A DNA stretch of 64,000 nucleotides, taken from assembly GCA_016721565.1 (NCBI GenBank), contig JADKHW010000006.1, forward strand, positions 61,425 to 125,424, given 5' to 3'. The position numbers were made by a program, and so were the translations under genes. Positions within the stretch are counted from its first letter, which is position 1; each line of letters begins with the position of its first letter. Positions 26,277 to 35,200 of this stretch are shown one piece after another. The DNA is from a bacterium. Its GTDB lineage: Bacteria; Electryoneota; RPQS01. Under the pieces are notes generated by a model. The model did no database searches and was not told the origin of the DNA. It worked only from the letters and a program-made list of their open reading frames with translations.

Positions 26277-27316
26277 TGACACAAGACATGGACCTGCTTT
26301 GTTGGCACGAAGTTGGGATTGCTGTCCGTACTCATACGGATCCTGATTCAGCATTCTCAAAGAATGTCTCAGGTGATCCGCTTGTGATGGAATCAGTGCT
26401 TGTCGGCAAGGTTTCACCGACTTGGATTGTGCTGTACGGTGCGCCTCGTGTCGATGTGACTTCGAACATCCTTGACGCACATCTTCCACGTATGTGCCGG
26501 ACGTTTAGAGAACGTCAAAGGGAGACATTGATCGACACGATGCAAACTGTGGCTGCCGAACGGAAGCATGAACTTGCAATCTCGCTTAGAGATGACCGAT
26601 ACGAACTCGAACGACTTTGCATGCAGGTGATGACTCTATCACGCAAAGTCGAAGGAGACCGTGAGATACTGAACATGTTCAGCAGGGCACCGGAATTCAT
26701 CAAAGCGAAGGCGACGCGGACATTCGTGGAAATGATGCGACTGGTTCCCAGTTGTTATTCGCATATCAACGTCGTCGAGAAGTCTGTGCTTGCCGAGACG
26801 TATCCGATCACACTGGAACACGATGGTGGAAGTTACAACTTCGAACCTTATGTGGTTGAAGTGGACTTGGACAAGGGCAAAGTGTTGATCAGCGGCGGAA
26901 CCGAATGCAACGGTTACATACATCCGCATGTCACGGATGATCCTAACAACATTTGTTGGGGTAACATCGGACATCTTGTATCTCGACTGACTGGTGAACT
27001 TGACTTGCATGGACTGCTCCAACTTGTTCATCAGTTTCTGCATAGCTACAATAGTTCAGATCCGTTTCAAAAGATCGAGAAGTGGGATCCCGATTGGGTT
27101 GAAGACGAAGATGACAATGATTCATACTGTTCGTGGTGTGATGATTACGGCCACGATGTTTCAGAATGTGACTATTGCAGTTGGTGTGAACACTGTGATC
27201 AGTACGACGAACACAGTGAAGAGAACTGCCCAAACCGTCCCAAAGATGAAGATGAAGACGAAGGAGAGGAGGAAGCCGATGCAGAACTTGCAGAGGACAC
27301 CGCGACAGCCGGTTGA
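26255..27316 (+). CDS. E2-like protein with C-terminal tandem zinc-knuckle region
   Basis: A 353-residue protein. Residues ~180-280 follow the prokaryotic E2/UBC-like pattern: YPITLEHD strand, CNGYIHPHVTDDPNNICWGN with HPHV (223-226) and Cys234 as candidate catalytic Cys, then LLQLVHQFLHSYNSSDPF helix and a KW end. The first ~180 residues are helical and unassigned. The tail (292-325) has Cys292-x2-Cys295-x4-His300-x4-Cys305, an exact CCHC zinc knuckle, then Cys308, Cys311, Cys314, His320 and Cys325 with similar spacing, followed by an acidic end. It overlaps the JAMM gene by 38 bp. The start is uncertain because the good ribosome site lies at 26208 in another frame. Confidence 0.72.
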   Translation: MACADYIMTQDMDLLCWHEVGIAVRTHTDPDSAFSKNVSGDPLVMESVLVGKVSPTWIVLYGAPRVDVTSNILDAHLPRMCRTFRERQRETLIDTMQTVAAERKHELAISLRDDRYELERLCMQVMTLSRKVEGDREILNMFSRAPEFIKAKATRTFVEMMRLVPSCYSHINVVEKSVLAETYPITLEHDGGSYNFEPYVVEVDLDKGKVLISGGTECNGYIHPHVTDDPNNICWGNIGHLVSRLTGELDLHGLLQLVHQFLHSYNSSDPFQKIEKWDPDWVEDEDDNDSYCSWCDDYGHDVSECDYCSWCEHCDQYDEHSEENCPNRPKDEDEDEGEEEADAELAEDTATAG

Positions 27317-27992
27317 TGCTGGTGTGAAGATTCAAGTCGAGGCCGAGGCTATGCAGAAGCTATGGCTGTGGACTGATTTTGCGAGAGGTGAGGTTAGTTG
27401 CCTCGGACTCGTGGATGAAGTTGTTAGCACGGACACTGGTCGCACGACGGCGTTGATTGTCACCGACTTCTTTCTGGTAAAGCAGGATTGCACTTCCGAC
27501 GAAACCGATATGGATGTTGCGGATGTTGCCAGATTGATATCCGAACTGGAAGCGAAGGGAATTGACTCGCGTAAGCTTCGTTGCTGGGCACACTCGCATG
27601 CGACGATGAGCGTATTCTGGTCAGGTCAGGATGAATCATGTATCAGTGGACTTGCCAATGCTGAGTGGCTACTCAGCTTGGTCGTGAATAAACGTCGTGA
27701 CACACAGATGCGCCTTGACCAGTTCCATCCCAGTCATATGTACATTCCTGATGTCGTGTGGGAAGTGAAATATCCACTGGTGGACGGCCTCGCAGAAGCA
27801 TGCTTTGATGAGTTCAAGGCCAAAGTCCACGAAGGTACTTTCATGCCAAGAACACGCGATGTTGTCAGTGGAAGAGATCGTCTTTGGAATGAGCTGGACC
27901 ATGCGAGGGAACGAGGTGCTTTGACAATGGATGACCTTGATGACGAATTGAATTGGCTGGGGATTGAACGTGACGACTTTGAACCATATTAG
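27279..27992 (+). CDS. JAMM/JAB-family metallopeptidase (deubiquitinase-like)
   Basis: A 237-residue protein from ATG 27279 (GAGGAGG ribosome site). It has the complete JAMM signature: Glu38 in RGEVSCLG, then H105-x-H107 in CWAHSHATM, Ser115 and Asp118 in FWSGQD (H-x-H-x7-S-x2-D). Such enzymes bind zinc and cut isopeptide or peptide bonds after ubiquitin-like tails. The C-terminal half (~130-237) is helical and acidic. It overlaps the E2-like gene and precedes the E1-like gene by 8 bp, so the operon is tightly packed. Expected role: mature the Ubl tail or remove it from targets. Confidence 0.88.
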   Translation: MQNLQRTPRQPVDAGVKIQVEAEAMQKLWLWTDFARGEVSCLGLVDEVVSTDTGRTTALIVTDFFLVKQDCTSDETDMDVADVARLISELEAKGIDSRKLRCWAHSHATMSVFWSGQDESCISGLANAEWLLSLVVNKRRDTQMRLDQFHPSHMYIPDVVWEVKYPLVDGLAEACFDEFKAKVHEGTFMPRTRDVVSGRDRLWNELDHARERGALTMDDLDDELNWLGIERDDFEPY

Positions 27993-28000
27993 GAGACCAC

Positions 28001-28339
28001 ATGAACGACATGCGATTCTTACGTCAAAAAGATGTTGTCGATACCGAGAAGCTTGCGAACCTGCAAGTAACGTTGATCGGTCTGGGGAGCATTGGGAGCG
28101 TCACTGGTCTGTATCTTGCCAAGATGGGCGTGGTCAAATTGACCACCTTCGATTCAGACATCGTCGATGTCCACAATGTCAGCAATCAGGCTTATGGGAT
28201 GTCTGATGTTGGATTGCTGAAGACTGATGCATTTGCAACGCTTGTCGAGAACCAAACTGGAGTGCTTCCAAACACCGTAGGTCTACAGTATGATGGTCGA
28301 CAGCTTTCCGGTGTCGTGATTTCTGCGTTGATTCCATGA
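28001..28339 (+). pseudogene. E1/ThiF-like adenylyltransferase, N-terminal part (frameshifted)
   Basis: Rossmann nucleotide site (VTLIGLGSIGSVTGLYLAKMG), Asp strand (TTFDSDIVDVHNVSNQ) and the K-x-x-A helix (SDVGLLKTDA) mark the ThiF/E1 family, which adenylates a Ubl tail. The frame ends in ISALIP. Adding one G after the GCG codon (~28328) and one G before AG in ATGAG (~28338) restores ISAVDSMESRKTIWKSI, which fits the family, and joins the downstream piece. Good ribosome site (TAGGAGACC) before ATG 28001. Confidence 0.8.
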
Positions 28340-28341
28340 GT

Positions 28342-28649
28342 CTCGTAAAACGATCTGGAAATCTATACGAGAACAGCCAAGCGTCAGGTTGTATGTTGAC
28401 GCACGCATGGGTCTTGAAACACTGGTTGTCCACGCAGTGAGACCACAACTCCTAATCGACAGACTGAAGTATTCACAATCAATTGTACCTGACGACCAAG
28501 CTCTGCAAGAACCATGCACGGCACGAACGATTTGTTACACGCCTTTGATGGCCGCGGTTGTTTGCAATCTTGTGAAACGGTTTATCAATCAGGAAGTACT
28601 GCCAAGCCAAGTCACTCTTGATCTTGCAACATTCACTTTGATGGCCTGA
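28342..28649 (+). pseudogene. E1/ThiF-like adenylyltransferase, C-terminal part
   Basis: The third frame carries SRKTIWKSIRENSQ, YVDARMGLETLVVHAV, then EPCTARTICYTPLMAAVV, in the order seen in E1/ThiF enzymes after the adenylation core; Cys in the CTARTICYT segment is the candidate thioester or zinc residue. Continuous with the preceding fragment after two single-G insertions. It has no ribosome site of its own. Confidence 0.75.
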
Positions 28650-28762
28650 GCGGAATTATCAGTGGAATCCCCGAAAAACTCGTGAAGTCATAAGACCGGC
28701 AAGCCACTGACCGTGATATAAAGGGATTTGTGAATAAGCGGATCCGCTGAGGCAGGTTACAA

Positions 28763-29167
28763 ATGGAATTCACGCCCACCGAAGAGGTGTCTGCCAAACT
28801 GACGCCTGCTGAGATAATTGTGCAAGACCAGCCAGGCCGGTTGCTTCTTCCTGCACATGAGCTTGTTGTGCCGGCAGCGCCCGTCACCTTTTGTCACGCA
28901 GCAAGGGATAACATCATGCCCACTTTTCAATTCACGACACACGAACGTTGGGATCATGTTGTAGAGTATTCTGTTAATGCGCCAACTCTCGAAACCGCTG
29001 TTCGAATGGCAGTGACGGGAAAAGTGACATATACCAGTGCAGAATATCAAGAGGGTAATCCAGTTCAAGAAGTTTTGTCCATTCTTGAGGTGATTAATCA
29101 CGACAACAAAGAGGTAATCAACAATGAAAAGAAGCTGAAGAAACTGCTTGACAACTCCGTTGGCTGA
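28763..29167 (+). CDS. Unknown small protein downstream of the ubiquitin-like operon
   Basis: Up to 134 residues. The first ~50 are not family-like; the last ~84, from an internal ATG at 28916 preceded by AAGGG, read MPTFQFTTHERWDHVVEYSV ... VINHDNKEVINNEKKLKKLLD and look like a real small globular or helical protein. The longer start has GAGGCAGG upstream. No homology recognised. Its link to the Ubl operon is position only. The gap 28650-28762 shows nothing. Confidence 0.5.
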   Translation: MEFTPTEEVSAKLTPAEIIVQDQPGRLLLPAHELVVPAAPVTFCHAARDNIMPTFQFTTHERWDHVVEYSVNAPTLETAVRMAVTGKVTYTSAEYQEGNPVQEVLSILEVINHDNKEVINNEKKLKKLLDNSVG

Positions 29168-29172
29168 TAATA

Positions 29173-29203
29173 CAAAGATAGGGGGGAACCCCTATCTTTT
29201 AGC
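29173..29203 (+). terminator. Terminator ending the island
   Basis: AAAGATAGGGG and CCCCTATCTTT form an 11-bp stem around GGAA, followed by TAGCCTTTT. Confidence 0.85.
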
Positions 29204-29485
29204 CTTTTCTGGACATATTTGTCGACTTTATAAGCCTCTATTGGTGGTTGCTATTGATAAACATGGAAGAACGATGTAAATTAAGTATGGGCAAGTTAAC
29301 CGACCTCAACTGATTGAATTACTGGCATTTGTTCATGACGCGACCCGAACTGACTGTAGAAGAATTTACGCACTACACAAAATGAAATCCTAACCATGAA
29401 TCTCTTGACTAAGTCAAGTCGAAATCCTTTCTTGTTCTCAGGTCTTGTGAATCTGACGCGCACACTTAGCTTGGAGACCACGAAT

Positions 29486-30748
29486 ATGACGCGAATTCTA
29501 TCTGTATTCAATCTTTTGAAGCGGGTGGGGTTCGCGGTTTTGGTACTGGGGGTGACAAATGGGCACTCGCAATCATGGGAGCTCATGGATGAATTACCTG
29601 AACGTTCGGAAGTTGAGTGCATTACAATTGATGCCCAGACGGGAAGCATATTTGCAGGCACGGCTCGAATTTTTGGTTTTCCGGAATGTGGAGGAATTTA
29701 CAAGTATAATCAAATAGATGGAATTTGGGAATATAAGCAGTTTAGAGAAACAACAATAAGTAATATCCTCAGACTCCAGAATGACCATACATATATTTAT
29801 GCATGCACAGAAGAGGGATTAGCACGGTCCAATGACGACGGTGAATCATGGCAGCTTTTTGACGATCATCCGGGAAATTCTTCAAACATAGCTATGTCTC
29901 CCAACGATAGTACCCTATGGGCAGTTGGTCTTTCTCCTGTGGAGTCGACACGGCTCTATTTAGTTAGAGACGGCATTGAGTGGGAGCTTATTGATTCATC
30001 GCTTCCATGGACTGGTGGTCTCGGTTTTTCAAGTACGGATTCGACAATTCTCTACATGGCCACAAACAACTTTTGCTATCGCCTCAATCTACAAACGAGA
30101 GTAAGGGAGCAGATTTTCCCATGGAATTTTTATGGCTACAGAACATTATACTTGTCACACGAAGAGCCTAATGTCTTTTTCTTAGAGCTTCATTCGATCT
30201 TCCGTTATGACGAAGAGACTTCCTTGTATGATTCGGTCTTCTTTCCAGCGGGCAGTGGACGTGCCAACAGATGGGCGATCTCTTCATCGGAAGAAATAAC
30301 CGTCGCAGCCGATAGCATGCTACTTGAAATCAACAGCGATTTGACTTCTGTTGACATTCTTACGCCGCCTGAACTCGGATTAGGCGGAAGTGCAATTGGG
30401 ATCGATACTGTCACAGGCATACGGTATGTAGCAGTTGAAAACAGAATTTATGTCGAATTGCCAACGGCTGTCGACAATATAGGTCGGCCTGAAGAATTCC
30501 CTCTTTCTGTCTTCCCCAATCCCTTCAATTCGAGTATATCTATTTCCCTCCGCATTGCTCCATATCAAAGAACGACTTTGTCATTATATGACATACTAGG
30601 CCGTGAAGTGGACGTCTTTCATCTCGGACGAATTAATCGCGAGACAATTCATTACACAGCTCCTTCATCATTAGCAAATGGCATCTATTTCATTCGAGTA
30701 GAGATTGGGGAGTGGCACGCGCTACAAAAGGTCATCTTGTTGAAGTGA
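29486..30748 (+). CDS. Secreted propeller protein, module 1, with leader cassette and sorting domain
   Basis: About 420 residues from ATG 29486. The signal peptide starts MTRILSVFNLLKRVGFAVL and ends near GHSQS. The mature part has repeated beta-propeller-like units (ARSNDDGESWQLFDDHPG; NNDSTLWAVGL; SSTDSTILYMATNN), resembling two-component-type or sialidase propellers without a recognised catalytic site. The sorting domain (~80 C-terminal residues: LSVFPNPFNSSISISLRI, DILGREVDVF, GIYFIRVE, Lys end) marks it for type IX-like export. The frame is open 90 nt upstream (from 29396) and conserved in copies 2-5, so a longer start is possible, but GGAG lies 8 bases before ATG 29486. Confidence 0.82.
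   Translation: MTRILSVFNLLKRVGFAVLVLGVTNGHSQSWELMDELPERSEVECITIDAQTGSIFAGTARIFGFPECGGIYKYNQIDGIWEYKQFRETTISNILRLQNDHTYIYACTEEGLARSNDDGESWQLFDDHPGNSSNIAMSPNDSTLWAVGLSPVESTRLYLVRDGIEWELIDSSLPWTGGLGFSSTDSTILYMATNNFCYRLNLQTRVREQIFPWNFYGYRTLYLSHEEPNVFFLELHSIFRYDEETSLYDSVFFPAGSGRANRWAISSSEEITVAADSMLLEINSDLTSVDILTPPELGLGGSAIGIDTVTGIRYVAVENRIYVELPTAVDNIGRPEEFPLSVFPNPFNSSISISLRIAPYQRTTLSLYDILGREVDVFHLGRINRETIHYTAPSSLANGIYFIRVEIGEWHALQKVILLK
29489..29542 (+). repeat. Leader cassette copy 2
   Basis: 54-nt block identical in sequence to copies 4 and 5; the upstream ~85 nt (TTGACT..., ...CTTGGAGACCAC) are also conserved with copies 3-5. Confidence 0.92.
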
Positions 30749-30855
30749 CTTGCGGTGGGCTTGCCAATTGGTTGATTGATTTCTTAGGTTAACGATACTC
30801 TCTGTCAAGACGCGCAATTCAAATATCTGCACACCATTCGAACAGGAGGCTGCAA

Positions 30856-32298
30856 ATGCTACCGCGCAAGTTCTGCACCATTTCTATTACCGCCGTTGTC
30901 TTTCTCTGTCTATTATGGTCTTTTGGATTCGTGATTGCAAGTACGAATGTCCAAAGTGGTGTTTGGAAGGGCATACCAGTTGAATTTAGGAAAGGGGAAG
31001 CGTTACTCGTCACAGAGGATGAAGAAATTTGGACTGATCTTACGACACTGCGCACCACATTGTCAGTCACGACGCCTGATTCGACAACAGGAGGTGGTTA
31101 TTTTATGATTCAATTTCCTGAAACGTCTAATGTGCTAAACATTTGCACTCAGTTTGAATCTGCAAATGGCGTAATCGCATGCATTCCGAGTCTTCGTATG
31201 CGCAAAGCATCGAATGATGCACACTTTGAGTATCAATGGAACATGTACAATGATGGAAGTCTTTATGCGGAAACTGAAGGTCATGACATCATGTTGGATG
31301 AAGCGCATGCAATATCTCGAGGTAACAGTGATGTCAAACTTGTTATTATTGATTCGGGCGTGCCTTGGGATTTTGATCTTGATCAACCGACTCATCTTGA
31401 CCTAAACAACGATAATTTCCCCGAACATATTACTCGGGCAACGGAATTCCCAGAGGGTTTCATTAACCCCTCTGACGTAGAGGGGCATGGAACTCAGGTG
31501 GCCGGCATTGCACTTGGGGAGGCTGACAACAATTATGGAATTGCTGGGGTATGTCCAGAGTGCAATGGGGTAGTTTATAAAGTGTGGAATAGTGATGAAT
31601 CAGACAATTTTCTTGCACCTACTATGATGGGGATGTGGCGAGCTGCAAATTTAGAAGGCGAAGGGGACGATTATGACGATCCAACGGTAATATTGGTACC
31701 TTCGACACTCTTTACTCAAGGAATTGAAGGTGATCTTGATGCCTTGCGAGCCCTTGAAAACTTGCTCAAGGACCTCGTTTATAGAAATCATAACAATCAG
31801 TGGCCTGATTATTCGACAAGAAATCTCTTCATATTCCCAACAGGCAACGAGAATCTTCATTATGTTCCATATCCGGCAAGATTTGCGAGTTATGATAGAA
31901 TTGAGAGTGGGGTCATTTCCGTAGGCGCGACAAACATATTTGATAATCGGTGGTGGGTTAATGACGGCATTGGTTCAAATTATTGGGGAAGTAACGTTAC
32001 GTTGTCAGCTCCAGGCGGAGGTGCAACGGAACCAGGGTGCGAGCCCGGAATTCTATCCAGTGATATCGTTAGTAGTAGGCAACATTCATGCTATTGGGGA
32101 CTGCTGCAAGGTCCACATTCCGATTTTCTTTCGAACAAAGGTACTTCTATTGCGGCTGCCCATGTTGCGGGGTTGGCTGGCCTAGTGTGGTCACTGAGTC
32201 CTAACCTAACAAACTGGCAGGTCAAGAACTACATGGTTGCCGGAGTAGATGCCATTGCGGATGAAATGGGCGAAGGACGCGAGGTTGGTGCAGGGTGA
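30856..32298 (+). CDS. Subtilisin-like (S8) protease, N-terminal part of a large secreted protein, in-frame stop
   Basis: A 480-residue fragment with a signal peptide (FCTISITAVVFLCLLWSFGFVIAS) and an S8 domain: catalytic Asp in LVIIDSGV, His in GHGTQVAGIA, Ser in NKGTSIAAAHVAGLAG. The triad is complete. The frame ends VGAG-stop where subtilases normally continue Arg-(I/V)-N-A; the following codons read INAFKTLL in the same frame, so TGA replaces an Arg codon (CGA to TGA fits). The rest of the protein is open to 37482. As read, the product would be a truncated protease without a sorting domain. Confidence 0.9.
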   Translation: MLPRKFCTISITAVVFLCLLWSFGFVIASTNVQSGVWKGIPVEFRKGEALLVTEDEEIWTDLTTLRTTLSVTTPDSTTGGGYFMIQFPETSNVLNICTQFESANGVIACIPSLRMRKASNDAHFEYQWNMYNDGSLYAETEGHDIMLDEAHAISRGNSDVKLVIIDSGVPWDFDLDQPTHLDLNNDNFPEHITRATEFPEGFINPSDVEGHGTQVAGIALGEADNNYGIAGVCPECNGVVYKVWNSDESDNFLAPTMMGMWRAANLEGEGDDYDDPTVILVPSTLFTQGIEGDLDALRALENLLKDLVYRNHNNQWPDYSTRNLFIFPTGNENLHYVPYPARFASYDRIESGVISVGATNIFDNRWWVNDGIGSNYWGSNVTLSAPGGGATEPGCEPGILSSDIVSSRQHSCYWGLLQGPHSDFLSNKGTSIAAAHVAGLAGLVWSLSPNLTNWQVKNYMVAGVDAIADEMGEGREVGAG

Positions 32299-35200
32299 AT
32301 CAATGCGTTCAAAACATTGCTGCGGGTCCCCGTAGAGAAAAGGCTCCAAAGGGATCTCACGATCAGGAAGAGTCCCTATCAAGGCGATTCTCCATATCAG
32401 TTGGACCGCGGAGACCTTGTGGTCCCTCCATTAGTCACCTTAACGATTGAGGCTGGTGTCTCCATCAATTTGCATCTTTCAGCGATTAGAGTTGAGCCAG
32501 GCGGTCGACTAGTTATCCTTGGTGAAGAAGGAAACGAAGTTGTGCTTCGTGGTTATTACCAAGATCAAATTCACGAGGGTGAGAGTGGTTGGACTGGCAT
32601 AATTGCAGACGATGCGTCGTTAAGCATAAGTCACTGTGTGATCGAACGCGCAGAAAATGGAATCGTACTTGGTGGTTCAAGCAATTTGCGGATGGATAAC
32701 TCTCGCATAGTTAGTTCATACACGAATGGCTTGCGAGTATTGTCTGGAAGCCGCGCCACATTGACGGATTGTGACGTACTTTTCAGTGCTGGAAGTGGTA
32801 TTGATGCCCGCAATGCAGCTTTGGTTTCTTTGGAGCGCTGTGAAATTTCACATAACAATACCCAAGGACAGTTGTTCAGTGGCGGCATCTTTGCGTTTTT
32901 TACTAACCAGTTAATGATCGAATGCTGTGAAATCACTGATAATGTCGGCGCAGGTATATACGGATGGTGGTCGAACATTAGACTCACCCCAACTTCTGGA
33001 AATCCTACAATTGGTGGCCCAGGATATAGCGATTTCTCGGGCAACTCGTATATAAACGGACAGTGCTTATTCAGGAGCTGTAGCGTACAAATGGAAGGCG
33101 GAAGAAACCGCTTTGGTGCTCCTCCTGCAGCACCGGAAGGTTGGTATTACCTCGAATTTGCTGATCATCCCGCTGTCATTGAACCTGTTAACTTGAATGG
33201 CAATCACTGGAGTATTACAGAGCCTGGGGAGGAGAACTGGATACTTGACCACATCCTTGCAACCTCCCTTGACATTGTTCAAGATGGATTTGACTATGAG
33301 ACCTCCTGGGATCTCTGCGACAACTCGACAATGCCGACCCTTTCTGTTTGCGATTCAGTTTGGGATACGGCAATTTTCAAGTTAGCACAAGACAGTTTCG
33401 AAACTGCATCAGTTCAGTTCAAAAACGTTTTGACTTCGGGTGATCAATGCGTCTTAAAGCCACTTTCGCCACGTGTGATTGTGTCAAGTGAAAAATCTGC
33501 AGGTACTACGTACGGCGATATTGTGGATTACCTAACAGCGCGTGAAGACACAACAACCGATTACGCCCTCAAATTCTCCCTAGCGCAAGCATCGGCAGAA
33601 GCAAAAGGCTATGATGGCGAGTTCACAGAGGCGATTTCAGAACTTGACTCGCTTGCGACAGATTCTTACACTTCAATTTCTGATTCTGTCTCTTGTCTTA
33701 CTTCCATAGCTAGCCTCGAGTTCTTACAGGCCATGAGAACTTTAACAAGTGCGGAAAGTGTTATGATGGCTGTGGATACTTTACAGTCTGCTCTCGATAA
33801 CCTAACGTCATTCTTGGTCGGCGACGAAGTTTTCGCGCCGACACTGGAGCTTACGCCGCCTGGCCCTTTACCTAGAGCAGCGACGACACTTGATCTATCG
33901 TCAAACATATTCTGTGACGATTCAATCGGCATAGCTGAAGTATTCATCGACTACAAGTATGTCCTGACTGGAGCATGGGATAGAGATACATTAGTGCTTC
34001 AAGGAAATGACACAACTTGGGAGATTTCTCTACCAACTGATACTTTGGGTGGAGGTATCGAGTTTCGTCTTTGGGTTGTTGACTCAGCTTACCGTGTCGC
34101 GACTTGGCCCATGATAGGATCAATCCCGAATCTGAACGACACCTTGACACACTTTGTGTCCTTTGAACCTCGGTTGACTGCTCCGCTCACGGATACGGCG
34201 TATGTATATGCGCCCGGTGTGATCACGGACGACATCGAGATCGGGGACGGTGGTGTGTTGTATGTACTGCCTGCACCGGTTGCGCTGGACAGCTATGTTG
34301 TGGCGATTGACTCTGGCGTCGGAATTACACTAGTTGGCGAAGAGAGTGAAGCCGAGCTTATCGTTAACGGGACGGACTCTACAGTCATACGACTTGAGTG
34401 TGCTGACGCAGGCGACCGCTGGGCAGGAATTAGTGACCTTGGCGGAGTTGTTCAAATTGACCATGCAGAACTGCGCGAGACAGTAAGACCGCTGTACAGT
34501 GCGAAAGACGTGGGCTGGCCATATATCAGACTTCAAGACGTAACGATCTCTGACTTCGCGCTTCCGAGTTTCCTGGGCAGTGCAAACTCTGGATTAGACA
34601 CCAGCTACGTTATTGATTGTACTTTTGAAGATGGAGACAGCACAGGTATTGTCATCGCCGAGGGAAGCGCCAGTCTTGATTTTGAGGATGTCACCATACA
34701 GAATTGCGGTGACGATGGACTTGTTTTGTCCGAGGCTGATGATCTACTCTTGACCAATGTCCGGATCACCGAAAATGGCCGCTATGGTATCTTCACGGAA
34801 ACAGGAACCGGTAATAGTGTTCGTCTGAGTAATTGTTACATTGCGTTCAACGGTGACACACTTCCGGAGATCAAAGCAAACTCGTACAGCTCAATCGATG
34901 TGTCTGACTACGCCGGAAATATCGTCAAGGACTCGACGGGTGTGTTGTTTGAGTGTGCTGAGGTGAATGACTTTGATGCGGAACTTGGATCGAACAGCTT
35001 TGTACTGGCCGATAGCACCGGCAAGTATTTCAATGTAACGAGCATGTCTGGACCGTCGTATATCACGGGTAACACATTCTATCCGGAATCCGTCAATGAC
35101 TCGACGTTCATTGATGACTACATGAAGCATGACACACTGTCAAAGTGGGTGTATAGTTACCTGCGTGCGGACAATCTGATGGATGAAGTCATTGAGGATC

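Noticed and set aside
26994..27278. Longer N-terminus of the JAMM protein inside the E2-like gene
   Set aside because: ATG 27279 has a strong GAGGAGG site, and the upstream part is a shadow of the E2-like frame.
29396..29485. Longer N-terminus for the leader-cassette proteins (frame open upstream in copies 2-5)
   Set aside because: The GGAG ribosome site lies next to the internal ATG, and only that start gives a normal signal peptide; conservation upstream is equally explained by duplicated DNA.
32296..32298. The TGA as selenocysteine or recoded codon
   Set aside because: No SECIS-like hairpin is evident after it, homologues would have Arg there, and TGA ends other genes in the window.
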